Source of the DNA: Pseudomonas sp. UBA1879
GTDB lineage: Bacteria > Pseudomonadota > Gammaproteobacteria > Pseudomonadales > Pseudomonadaceae
Direction of reading: 5' to 3'
DNA length: 23,743 nucleotides
NCBI RefSeq assembly: GCF_002338065.1
Contig: NZ_DDHJ01000004.1
Span: 1,005,120 to 1,028,862 of the forward strand
The position numbers and the translations under genes are program-made. Positions 1 through 6,801 of this stretch are shown here, in pieces (the stretch's first letter is position 1; every line of letters begins with the position of its first letter). The notes under the pieces were generated by a model. The model saw only the letters and a program-made list of their open reading frames with translations, did not search any database and had not been told where the DNA came from.

Positions 1-109
1 CTGTAGGAGCCGCCGGAGGCACGACGGCCGCGATGGCGGAGTGTCAGATCACTCACTTACAACTGAACCACCGCTATCGCGGCCGTCGTACCTCCGGCGG
101 CTCCTACAG
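1..109. repeat. Long inverted repeat, REPIN-like (39-bp arms)
   Basis: Positions 1-39 and 71-109 are reverse complements with two mismatches (positions 20 and 35 of the left arm), separated by a 31-nt spacer. Each arm begins CTGTAGGAGCC, which resembles the start of Pseudomonas REP sequences, and is rich in short internal palindromes. Two inverted REPs with a short spacer is the REPIN arrangement, which is mobilised by RAYT transposases encoded elsewhere. The family assignment is from memory of REP consensus sequences. The inverted repeat itself is seen directly. Confidence 0.75.
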
Positions 110-114
110 GTCCA

Positions 115-238
115 AGAACGTCCGGGCGTCATGCGAATAGATCACAGAGCGCGCGGGCGTCATGCGAATAGATTCCAGAGCGTGCGGTTGTCATGCGAAC
201 AAATCCCATAACGTATGGGCGCCGTGCGAATGAGACGT
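115..238. repeat. Four tandem copies of a 31-bp degenerate repeat
   Basis: Units begin at 115, 146, 177 and 208. The core ATGCGAA (GTGCGAA in the last unit) recurs at 131, 162, 193 and 224, exactly 31 bp apart. Units 1 and 2 are most alike and unit 4 is the most diverged. There are no unique spacers, so this is not a CRISPR array. It lies between the left-edge inverted repeat and the terminator of the polysaccharide operon, in a stretch with no credible gene. Its function is unknown. Confidence 0.75.
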
Positions 239-243
239 CAGGC

Positions 244-286
244 AAAAAAAATCCCCGCAGCCAACGCTGCGAGGATTTTGTTTTTT
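244..286 (-). terminator. Rho-independent terminator of the polysaccharide operon
   Basis: A 13-bp stem with one G-T wobble pairs 248-260 with 267-279 around a 6-nt loop. On the minus strand it is followed by a run of eight T residues. It lies about 50 nt downstream of the wza stop codon. On the plus strand the same hairpin is followed by GTTTTTT, so it may work in both directions and shield the operon from leftward-edge transcription. Confidence 0.9.
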
Positions 287-334
287 GCTGTTGCTTCTAA
301 CTTGCCATTTGAAGCCTGCCGCTCAACGCTGCGG

Positions 335-1417
335 TCAATTGCGGAACATCGCACCCGTCTGGATGATGTTGTTCGAACCCAGCAACTGGCTCACGTAGCG
401 GCTCCAACGGGTGATGTTCGCCGGGCCCACGAATACCACGTCTTGGGCGGCCAGTTCGAAGCCCTTGGCCAGTGCATAACTGGTCGGCTTCTTCGCGTTC
501 AGGTGATAGACCGTGGCGGCGTGGGTCGCGTCTTGGGCGCGGATCACATACACCGCCTCACCGTCTGCGGCATCCGGGCTCAAGCCGCCGGACGTGCCGA
601 GGGCTTCGAGCAGGGTGACGCTGGTGGTGCTGAACGAAATCACCTGTGGACGCTGAACCTCACCCAACACGTAGATCTTGTTCTTCGAGTTGCTGTTCAG
701 GTGCAGGTAGTCGCCGTCCTTGAGGTAGATCTTGCTCAGTTGCGAGTCCTTGCGGTTCAGCGAGTCGACGTCGATCACGTAATCCTTGCCGTCACGACGC
801 AAGGTCAGGCCGGCGAGGTTGGCGTCTGTCAGGTCCAGGCCAGCAGTGCTGATCGCTTGCACCAGGCTCAACGGGATGTTGGTGATCGGCTGTGGCCCTG
901 GCGCCTTGAACGCACCGGACAGCAGGACGCGTTGGCTGTTGTAACGCAGCACTTTCACGTCCACTTTGACTTCCGTGTATTGCGGCAACAGGCCCATGCG
1001 CAGCTGTTCGCGGATCTGCGAAACAGTCTTGCCCGCTGCCTGAATACGCCCGACGTACGGGAAGAACACGGTGCCGTCGTTCAGCACTTCACGGCTGTTG
1101 GCGTCCAGTTGTTCCTGAGAGCCGGGGGCGGTCAGTTCCGGGTGTTCGAACACGGTGACCAACAGGGCATCGCCCGGCCCGACCACGTATTCAGGGGTTT
1201 TGTAGGTCAACAGCTCAGGGGGCAGTGGTTTGGCCTGGGAGGCGGCGGTTTTCTGCTGCTGTGCCAGGGTGGTCGGGGTGATATTGACGAGCGTGACCGC
1301 CGGACCGTCGGGGTCCTTATCGGTGACATCGCTCAGCGACATGTATTGACCCGGGGCGAATGCGCAGCCTTGCAAAACCAGAGTGGAAAGCAGCACTACC
1401 GCGAACGTTACTTTCAT
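335..1417 (-). CDS. wza: Outer-membrane polysaccharide export lipoprotein, Wza family
   Basis: This 360-residue protein is predicted to form the outer-membrane channel through which the polymer leaves the cell. It starts with a lipoprotein signal peptide whose lipobox LVLQGC puts the acylated cysteine at residue 18. The poly-export domain (YVVGPGDALLVTVFEHPEL) begins near residue 77, and two SLBB-type beta-grasp repeats follow (around 165-245 and 248-330). The C-terminus (FELAAQDVVFVGPANITRW, then a short helix) matches the Wza region that ends in the membrane-spanning amphipathic helix. The length fits Wza (about 380 residues). The start has a good Shine-Dalgarno, AAGGAA, 8 nt upstream. It is the last gene of the operon, 162 nt after the initiating transferase and ten genes away from wzb and wzc, whereas wza-wzb-wzc are usually contiguous. 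The family call is firm; the polymer exported is inferred. Confidence 0.93.
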   Translation of the reverse strand: MKVTFAVVLLSTLVLQGCAFAPGQYMSLSDVTDKDPDGPAVTLVNITPTTLAQQQKTAASQAKPLPPELLTYKTPEYVVGPGDALLVTVFEHPELTAPGSQEQLDANSREVLNDGTVFFPYVGRIQAAGKTVSQIREQLRMGLLPQYTEVKVDVKVLRYNSQRVLLSGAFKAPGPQPITNIPLSLVQAISTAGLDLTDANLAGLTLRRDGKDYVIDVDSLNRKDSQLSKIYLKDGDYLHLNSNSKNKIYVLGEVQRPQVISFSTTSVTLLEALGTSGGLSPDAADGEAVYVIRAQDATHAATVYHLNAKKPTSYALAKGFELAAQDVVFVGPANITRWSRYVSQLLGSNNIIQTGAMFRN

Positions 1418-1579
1418 ATGAATGTTCCTTCTAATCCTAAAAGGTGCGTACTGGCACCGCAGTGATTTCGTTGCATCCCTTACTCACACCGAACATCGGA
1501 TCACGTTATTTCATACACCCATGCACCTCCTGCCGCGCTCGTCAGCGACGGCCGACTCATTTGTATTGGCAGATCGTTT
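1418..1579 (-). other. 162-nt spacer with an isolated strong ribosome-binding site and minimal ORFs
   Basis: This spacer separates the initiating transferase from wza. On the minus strand a near-perfect AGGAGGTG (1524-1531) is followed at once by ATG GGT GTA TGA (1511-1522), which overlaps ATG AAA TAA (1506-1514). Neither can encode a functional protein. A small inverted repeat, GGTGC-N6-GCACC (1443-1458), followed by TTTT lies just before the wza Shine-Dalgarno. No convincing promoter was seen. It may be a leader with local translational control or a decayed gene start. Confidence 0.35.
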
Positions 1580-2992
1580 TTAGAATGCGTTCTTGTTGAC
1601 GAAACCTTTGAAGAGCGTCAGCAGGATGATTTTCATATCCAGCCAGACCGACCAGTGCTCGATGTACTGCAGGTCGAATTCCACGCGTTTCTGCATCTTG
1701 TCCAGCGTGTCGGTCTCGCCACGCCAGCCGTTGATTTGCGCCCAGCCGGTGATGCCCGGCTTGACCTTGTGCCGCAGCATGTAGCCCGAGACCTGCGTGC
1801 GGTATTGCTCGTTGTGCGCCACGGCGTGGGGGCGCGGGCCGACGATGGACATGTCGCCGCGCAGCACGTTGAAAAATTGCGGCAGCTCGTCCAAGGAGGT
1901 CCGGCGCAGGAACGCGCCCAGTGGCGTGATCCGGCTGTCGTTGCGGGTGGCCTGGGTCACCACATCGCCGTTTTCCTGAACGCTCATGCTGCGGAATTTC
2001 CAGACCATGATTGGCCGGCCGTCCAGCCCGTAGCGGCGCTGGCGAAACAACACCGGGCCGGGCGAGGTGAACTTGATCGCCAGTGCGATGAGCATCAGGG
2101 GCAGGGCGATCATGCTCAGGATGATGCTCGACAGCACGATGTCCTCAAGCCGCTTGACCACGCTCCACGCGCCATCCATGGGCGAGTCGAAAATACTGAT
2201 GCTCGGCAAGCCGTTGATGCTTTCGGTGCGGGCGTGCAGCAGCTCGAACATGAACACGTCCGGGATCACATAGACCGACGCGGTGGTGTCGCTCAGGCCC
2301 TTGATCAGTTCCTGCAGCCGCGCTTGTGCGCCGAGGGTCAGGGTGATGTAGACCTTGTCGATTTTGCCGTCCCGGGCATCGGCGATCAGTTGATCGAGAT
2401 CGCCGAGCACCGGGATGCGCCGACCGATGCGCGCCAGGTCCATTTGCTCCGGGGTTTCGTCGTAGAAGCCCAGCAGGTCCAGGCCCATCCACGGTGCGCT
2501 TTCAATGGACATCGCCAAGCGCTCGCCGCAATGCCCGGTGCCGACGATGGCCACGCGCCGGGCGTTGAAGCCACGGGCGCGCAGGGTGTGCAGCACGCTG
2601 CGAATCGCCAGGCGATAGCCACACAGGGCCATCAGCACGGTGGCGAACCAGGCCATTTGGCTGTTATCGGCAATGTCCGCCGGCGACAGCAACAGGTAAT
2701 CCACGAACAGCAGCAGGACGAAGGCCAGCCCCCAATAATTGGCGACTTTCAGCAGTTCGCGCAGAATGCGCTCGCCGCGCCAGGACCCGTACAGCTTGTG
2801 GTATTCAGCCAGCCAGTGGAACGCCACTGAGGCCAGCAGGACTTGCATCCAGCCCTCGGTGCCCATCGGTGTGCCGGTGAGGTGGCTGATGCCGTAGCCA
2901 CACAGGGCGATAACGGCCAGGTCCAGCAAGCGGTGGGCGACGGACAGGGATGACTGATGAGCATGCAAGATGCCGCGAAGGGGTGTGCTCAT
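1580..2992 (-). CDS. Polyprenyl-phosphate glycosyl-1-phosphate transferase (WcaJ/PslA type)
   Basis: This membrane enzyme probably starts each repeat unit by moving a hexose-1-phosphate from a nucleotide sugar to undecaprenyl phosphate. The 470-residue form begins at MSTPLRG. Longer upstream reading lies within the preceding gene. The N-terminal half has several hydrophobic segments, followed by a Rossmann-like region (VAIVGTGHCGERLA). The C-terminal catalytic domain has a membrane hairpin, SPGPVLFRQRRYGLDG, WKFRSM, the LDELPQ pair, NVLRGDMSIVGPRPH, and KPGITGWAQINGWRG, all hallmarks of the bacterial sugar transferase family. The five-segment N-terminus and length match WcaJ, which transfers glucose-1-phosphate, and PslA; the actual sugar cannot be read from sequence. 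It starts 13 nt after the preceding glycosyltransferase, with a weak Shine-Dalgarno. Confidence 0.93.
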   Translation of the reverse strand: MSTPLRGILHAHQSSLSVAHRLLDLAVIALCGYGISHLTGTPMGTEGWMQVLLASVAFHWLAEYHKLYGSWRGERILRELLKVANYWGLAFVLLLFVDYLLLSPADIADNSQMAWFATVLMALCGYRLAIRSVLHTLRARGFNARRVAIVGTGHCGERLAMSIESAPWMGLDLLGFYDETPEQMDLARIGRRIPVLGDLDQLIADARDGKIDKVYITLTLGAQARLQELIKGLSDTTASVYVIPDVFMFELLHARTESINGLPSISIFDSPMDGAWSVVKRLEDIVLSSIILSMIALPLMLIALAIKFTSPGPVLFRQRRYGLDGRPIMVWKFRSMSVQENGDVVTQATRNDSRITPLGAFLRRTSLDELPQFFNVLRGDMSIVGPRPHAVAHNEQYRTQVSGYMLRHKVKPGITGWAQINGWRGETDTLDKMQKRVEFDLQYIEHWSVWLDMKIILLTLFKGFVNKNAF

Positions 2993-3005
2993 GTTCTGTG
3001 CTCGC

Positions 3006-4259
3006 TCAGACGGATTTGATCGGAACAACGCGGGCAGCCAGGTCGCCGGGGACCAGGCTTGAAGCTGACAGGCCGTGCGCCACCAGGCTCGGTGCCGGTT
3101 GTGGCACCCGGTACTGCGCAGGCTGACGGGCCTGACGTGCTGCAGCCAGGCGCACCTCGACGAACTGACGCATTTCCTGCTCGAAACGAGCCTCGCTGAA
3201 ACGCTCGGCATTGGCGCGGCACGCCTGGGCGGTGATGCGGCCACCGGACGCTTCGAAGGTGTGAACCGCTTCGATCAGCGAAGCAGCGCTTTGCTCCGGG
3301 TAGAACACCCCGGTCGGCTGCGGATGATCCAGACCGCAGACGGTTTCCAGCACGCCGCCTTTGCCGAACGCGATGACCGGCGTGCCGCATGCTTGTGCTT
3401 CCACAGGGCTGATGCCGAAATCCTCTTCGGCGGCGAACACGAAGGCCTTGGCATTGCGCATGTGCTCCTGCAACACCGAGAACGGTTGATAGCCGAGCAG
3501 CGTCACGTTGGGCGCGTTGGCGGCCACGGCCTTGGCTTTTTCCATTTCCGGGCCGTCGCCGACCACCACCAGGCGTTTGTCCGGCATGGCCGCGAACGCC
3601 TCGATGATCATCGGCATGCGCTTGTACGGCACCATGCGCGAGGCCGTGAAGTAGTAATCCTGCTTGGTGTCTTGCAGGGTGAAACCGTTGGTGTCCACAG
3701 GCGGGTAGATGACCGTGGATTCGCGACGGTAGGACTTGGTGATCCGCGCGCCGATGAAATGCGAGTTGGCGATGAAGTCATCGACCCCGGCAGACGTGCG
3801 CTGATCCCACATGCGCATGTAGTGCAGGATCATCCGCGCCACTTTGCCCTTGAGGCCGCTGTTCATGTTGGCCTCTTTCAGATACTGGTGCTGCAGGTCC
3901 CAGGCGTAGCGGATGGGCGAGTGCACGTAGCTGATGTGCAATTGGTCCGGTCCGCACAGCACGCCTTTGGCCACCGCATGGCTGCTGCTGATGATCAGGT
4001 CGTAACCGGACAGGTCCAGTTGTTCGATGGCCATCGGCATCAGCGGCAAGTAGCGCTGGTATTTGGTCCGCGCCTTGGGCAGGCGCTGGATGAACGTGGT
4101 CTTGGCGACCTTGCCCCCCAGCTGCGCGCGGTCCTGATCGCTGAGGAAATCGATGACGGAGAACAGATCCGCCTCGGGCCAGATTTTGATGAGCGCGGCC
4201 AAAACCCTTTCGGCACCCGCGTACGTCACCAGCCAGTCGTGGACGATTGCAATTTTCAT
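3006..4259 (-). CDS. Glycosyltransferase family 4, WbaZ-like (probable mannosyltransferase)
   Basis: This is a cytoplasmic GT-B enzyme that should add one sugar to the lipid-linked repeat unit. The ATG at 4259 (MKIAIVHDWLVTYAGAERV) opens the typical family N-terminus and has GAGA 7 nt upstream; the longer frame adds 16 unconserved residues. Family features include YVHSPIRYAWD, YPPVDT, ASRMVPYKRMPMIIEAF, and the donor-binding EX7E motif in EEDFGISPVEAQACGTPVIA. This set is typical of WbaZ-like transferases, often mannosyltransferases; the sugar is an inference. The last 50 or so residues (rich in Ala, Gln, Pro) fall beyond the fold and look unconserved. A terminator-like hairpin lies just upstream in the 98-nt gap after the acyltransferase gene. 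Confidence 0.9.
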   Translation of the reverse strand: MKIAIVHDWLVTYAGAERVLAALIKIWPEADLFSVIDFLSDQDRAQLGGKVAKTTFIQRLPKARTKYQRYLPLMPMAIEQLDLSGYDLIISSSHAVAKGVLCGPDQLHISYVHSPIRYAWDLQHQYLKEANMNSGLKGKVARMILHYMRMWDQRTSAGVDDFIANSHFIGARITKSYRRESTVIYPPVDTNGFTLQDTKQDYYFTASRMVPYKRMPMIIEAFAAMPDKRLVVVGDGPEMEKAKAVAANAPNVTLLGYQPFSVLQEHMRNAKAFVFAAEEDFGISPVEAQACGTPVIAFGKGGVLETVCGLDHPQPTGVFYPEQSAASLIEAVHTFEASGGRITAQACRANAERFSEARFEQEMRQFVEVRLAAARQARQPAQYRVPQPAPSLVAHGLSASSLVPGDLAARVVPIKSV

Positions 4260-4286
4260 TGGAATTCTCGGCATGAACGGCTCACA

Positions 4287-4323
4287 AAAGTCCGCCACCT
4301 CGAGCAAAGCTCGCGCGGACTTT
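4287..4323 (-). terminator. Terminator-like stem-loop inside the operon
   Basis: A perfect 9-bp inverted repeat (AAAGTCCGC at 4287-4295, GCGGACTTT at 4315-4323) encloses a second 5-bp hairpin, CGAGC-AAA-GCTCG (4301-4313). Read on the minus strand, the stem ends in GGACTTTTGTG, a GC-rich stem with a short T run. It sits in the 98-nt gap between the acyltransferase and the WbaZ-like gene, in the middle of the transcription unit. It could attenuate, stabilise an mRNA end, or act as a terminator that RfaH helps polymerase pass. Confidence 0.5.
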
Positions 4324-4357
4324 CCCAGAGCGGTTTGTTGTTTACGCTGGCACGACT

Positions 4358-5398
4358 TCAGACGCTGACAGGCAGCGTCTTGGCCTTGCGATTATTGAGG
4401 CGTTTTCCAAGCTGAATAAAAGGTGACTCGATATAGCGGAAGCACAGATGCGCGGCCACCAGCGTCAGCAGGGTGGCAACGACCGCGAGGGTCAGCGCCG
4501 AAGCCCCGGTGTGCGCCAGCAGAAACTCACTCAGCATCAACATCGACGGGTGCAGCAGGTACAGCGAGTAGCTCACCGCGCCCAACCACACCAGGGCGGG
4601 GTGGTCCAGGCGAAGGCTGCGGGTCAGCAACAGAAAACTGCTGATCGCCAGCCCATAGGTGAAGCAGTAGCGGCCCCAGGTTTCCCCGGTGCCCATGTCT
4701 TGGCTGTAAGCCATGATCAGCGTCGGTGGCAGCAGCAACGTGAACGCGATCAGCAGCGTTTTCAGGTTGCGGGTCAGTTCCGCGCTATGTTCGGCCAGCA
4801 ACCACTGGCGCCACACCGAACCGAAGAACATCAGTGACAGCGCCAGCGGCAAGGCCACCGGCAACTTGCGTTCGCTGACGGCGCGGACCACGGCCATGGC
4901 CAGGGCCATCAGCAGAAAGAGCAGCGAGCAGCGGGTGCGGAACGTCTGGTCGTACAGCTTGCCGCTGATGAACAGCGCCAGGCAGAGCGCGTAAAACACC
5001 AACTCGATGAACAGCGTCCAGTACAGCCCCACCACGTCGTCGAAACCCAGTGCCGCTTGCACCATCGTCACGTTGGCAACGATTTGGGCGAGGGACGGCA
5101 GCGGTGCGTCGGTCAGTTTCAGCATCACCACGAACAGCAGCAGCGACACCCAGTACGCCGGGTACAGCCGCATGAAGCGCGAAATCAGAAACCGCTGCGC
5201 ACCATCGGGACCGGGCTTGAGGCTGTAGGGGATGACCACGCCGCTGATCATGAAAAACCACAGCACCCCCAGCTTGCCGGGGTCGATCAGGTAATCGAAG
5301 ACCCAGACATGGCCGATGATCGGCGCGTAGAGGTGAGTGAAGACCACCATCAAAGCGGCGATTCCGCGCAGCGCGTCAAGATAGGCCAAACGTTTCAT
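4358..5398 (-). CDS. Acyltransferase-3 family membrane O-acyltransferase
   Basis: This protein has 346 residues and about ten hydrophobic segments. It opens with YLDALRGIAALMVVFTHLYAP, which contains the R-X10-H signature of the family (Arg11 and His22), and later RFMRLYPAYW. Members such as OafA and PslL transfer acetyl or other acyl groups to surface sugars at the inner membrane, so this gene probably decorates the polysaccharide. The start has GAGG about 8 nt upstream and lies 9 nt after the preceding glycosyltransferase, which implies tight co-expression. It should not be mistaken for a Wzy polymerase, because the acyltransferase motif is clear. The acyl group and the acceptor sugar are unknown. 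Confidence 0.92.
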   Translation of the reverse strand: MKRLAYLDALRGIAALMVVFTHLYAPIIGHVWVFDYLIDPGKLGVLWFFMISGVVIPYSLKPGPDGAQRFLISRFMRLYPAYWVSLLLFVVMLKLTDAPLPSLAQIVANVTMVQAALGFDDVVGLYWTLFIELVFYALCLALFISGKLYDQTFRTRCSLLFLLMALAMAVVRAVSERKLPVALPLALSLMFFGSVWRQWLLAEHSAELTRNLKTLLIAFTLLLPPTLIMAYSQDMGTGETWGRYCFTYGLAISSFLLLTRSLRLDHPALVWLGAVSYSLYLLHPSMLMLSEFLLAHTGASALTLAVVATLLTLVAAHLCFRYIESPFIQLGKRLNNRKAKTLPVSV

Positions 5399-5407
5399 GG
5401 GCGTGCC

Positions 5408-6529
5408 TCACGACTTGCTGGACGATTCGCGACGCAGGGCGTCGTTGCCGGTGCTGGTGCGCCGATCCCGGGGTTGGTTGAGCAGGGTGTCGATGCGCTG
5501 CGACACCCGCCGCGCCGACTCTTCCCAAGAAAACCGCGCCACATTGTTCAAGCCCCGTCGACGCAATGACTGTCGCAGCGGCAGGTCCACCAGAATGCGT
5601 TCCATCGCCGAGGCCATGTGCGTGACATCCATCGGATCGAAGTACAAGGCGCTGGCTTGCAGCACTTCCGGGATCGAAGCCGCGTTGGCCGCCAGCACCG
5701 GGCAACCGCAGGCTTGCGCTTCCAGCGGCGGGATGCCGAACCCTTCGTACAGCGAAGGGAAGACGAACGCCGTAGCCCCCTGGTACTGCATGATGAGTTC
5801 TTCGTCGCTCAGTCGACCGAGGAAACGGATGCGTTTGTCGCGACTGGCCAGGCGTTGCAGATTGTCGTCCGCGAACACATCGCTTGCGCCACCGACAATG
5901 TGCAGGTGCAGATCGTCCTGGTCGCGCAGCATCAGGAACGCCTGAATCATCCGGCTGAAGTTCTTGTGAGCGCTGGGCGAGGAAACCGCCAGCAGATAAT
6001 TGGCCTGATCCTTGAGCGGCGGCCCCGGTTGGAACGCTGCGCTCACCGCGTTGGGCACCACGAAGATCTTCTTTTCCGGGTAGTTGTAGAACTGCGAAAT
6101 CTCGCCTTTGGAGAAGTTGCTGACGGTCAACAACGCTTTGATCCGCGACAGCATGATCGGGGTCATGGTCCGGTACAGCAGGCGAAAGGCCAGGGTGTAA
6201 CTTTCCGGGTGACGCACATAAGTGACGTCGTGGTGAGTCGCGATCTGATTGCGGTAGAACAGCGGTGCGGTGCTGCACAGGGAAATCAGCAGCGGCTCAC
6301 CGTGGCGACGCAAGTAACGCGGCAAATCCAGCTGTTCCCAAAGGTGGCCGCTGTGGCTGCCGATGCACTGTACGTCCAGCGCGCGGGCCGTCTCGTGCAT
6401 TTTGATGCCGTGGGGCGCGACGAAGATAACGTCGTCGCGCAGCTGTTTCAGCGCCAGACAGATCTGTTCCGCGAAGCGCTGAACGCCCCGCAACTCCTGA
6501 GTCAGAAAACGTGCATTGATCACAATCAT
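5408..6529 (-). CDS. Glycosyltransferase family 4
   Basis: This 373-residue GT-B enzyme is predicted to extend the lipid-linked repeat unit in the cytoplasm. It begins MIVINARFLTQELRGVQRFAEQ, the usual opening of GT4 mannosyl- and rhamnosyl-type transferases. Other features are THHDVTYVRHPESY, the linker-region TVSNFSKGEI and VVPNAVS, AVSSPSAHKNFSRMIQAF, and the donor-binding EX7E stretch YEGFGIPPLEAQACGCPVLA. The C-terminal 20 or so residues are charged and probably disordered. The Shine-Dalgarno before the ATG is weak (AGG, 11 nt). It follows a 272-nt spacer that holds a REPIN, and it is tightly linked to the acyltransferase gene downstream. Donor sugar and linkage cannot be told from the sequence. 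Confidence 0.9.
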   Translation of the reverse strand: MIVINARFLTQELRGVQRFAEQICLALKQLRDDVIFVAPHGIKMHETARALDVQCIGSHSGHLWEQLDLPRYLRRHGEPLLISLCSTAPLFYRNQIATHHDVTYVRHPESYTLAFRLLYRTMTPIMLSRIKALLTVSNFSKGEISQFYNYPEKKIFVVPNAVSAAFQPGPPLKDQANYLLAVSSPSAHKNFSRMIQAFLMLRDQDDLHLHIVGGASDVFADDNLQRLASRDKRIRFLGRLSDEELIMQYQGATAFVFPSLYEGFGIPPLEAQACGCPVLAANAASIPEVLQASALYFDPMDVTHMASAMERILVDLPLRQSLRRRGLNNVARFSWEESARRVSQRIDTLLNQPRDRRTSTGNDALRRESSSKS

Positions 6530-6656
6530 TGTGGGCGACCTGATGAAAGATGAATGGGTCGTGCGAGGTCCATCAGCGCCCCGATGAGACCGGACGCGTT
6601 GACGCGAGTCGAAAAAAGCAGGTTGTTACGTTCTGGTTACCGCGATCCCTGCAGGC

Positions 6657-6738
6657 GCCGGCTTGCTGGCGAAAGCGCTGTGGCAGCCACCTGGCGGGTT
6701 ACAGACATCCCGTATTCGCCAGCAAGCCGGCTCCCACC
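6657..6738. repeat. REPIN: inverted pair of Pseudomonas REP sequences
   Basis: GCCGGCTTGCTGGCGAA at 6657-6673 has its exact 17-nt reverse complement at 6715-6731. The right copy continues as a full REP start (GTGGGAGCCGGCTTGC on the minus strand, to 6738), while the left copy has lost that end. The core matches the Pseudomonas REP pattern that I know. It lies in the 272-nt spacer between the PslG-like gene and the GT4 gene, so it is transcribed as part of the operon. Confidence 0.85.
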
Positions 6739-6739
6739 T

Positions 6740-6796
6740 GTGCGGTGTGCGCTGACATTCATCTCCCTCACGTGCGGAGTGCGCTGACGATCATCT
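6740..6796. repeat. Direct repeat, two 25-nt copies 32 bp apart
   Basis: GTGCGGTGTGCGCTGAC begins one copy (6740-6764) and GTGCGGAGTGCGCTGAC the other (6772-6796). They share 22-23 of 25 positions. The pair abuts the REPIN and ends just before the stop codon of the PslG-like gene. It may be part of the REPIN insertion or a local duplication; no function is evident. Confidence 0.6.
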
Positions 6797-6801
6797 GTGA
6801 A

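Noticed and set aside
115..238. Possible CRISPR array
   Set aside because: The 31-bp units are contiguous, with no unique spacers between repeats, and the copies are degenerate.
215..1465. Plus-strand frame of 416 codons across wza
   Set aside because: It is antisense to a well-supported Wza gene and runs through a terminator and tandem repeats.
4358..5398. The membrane protein as a Wzy polymerase
   Set aside because: The N-terminal R-X10-H motif and overall pattern identify it as an acyltransferase-3 family protein.
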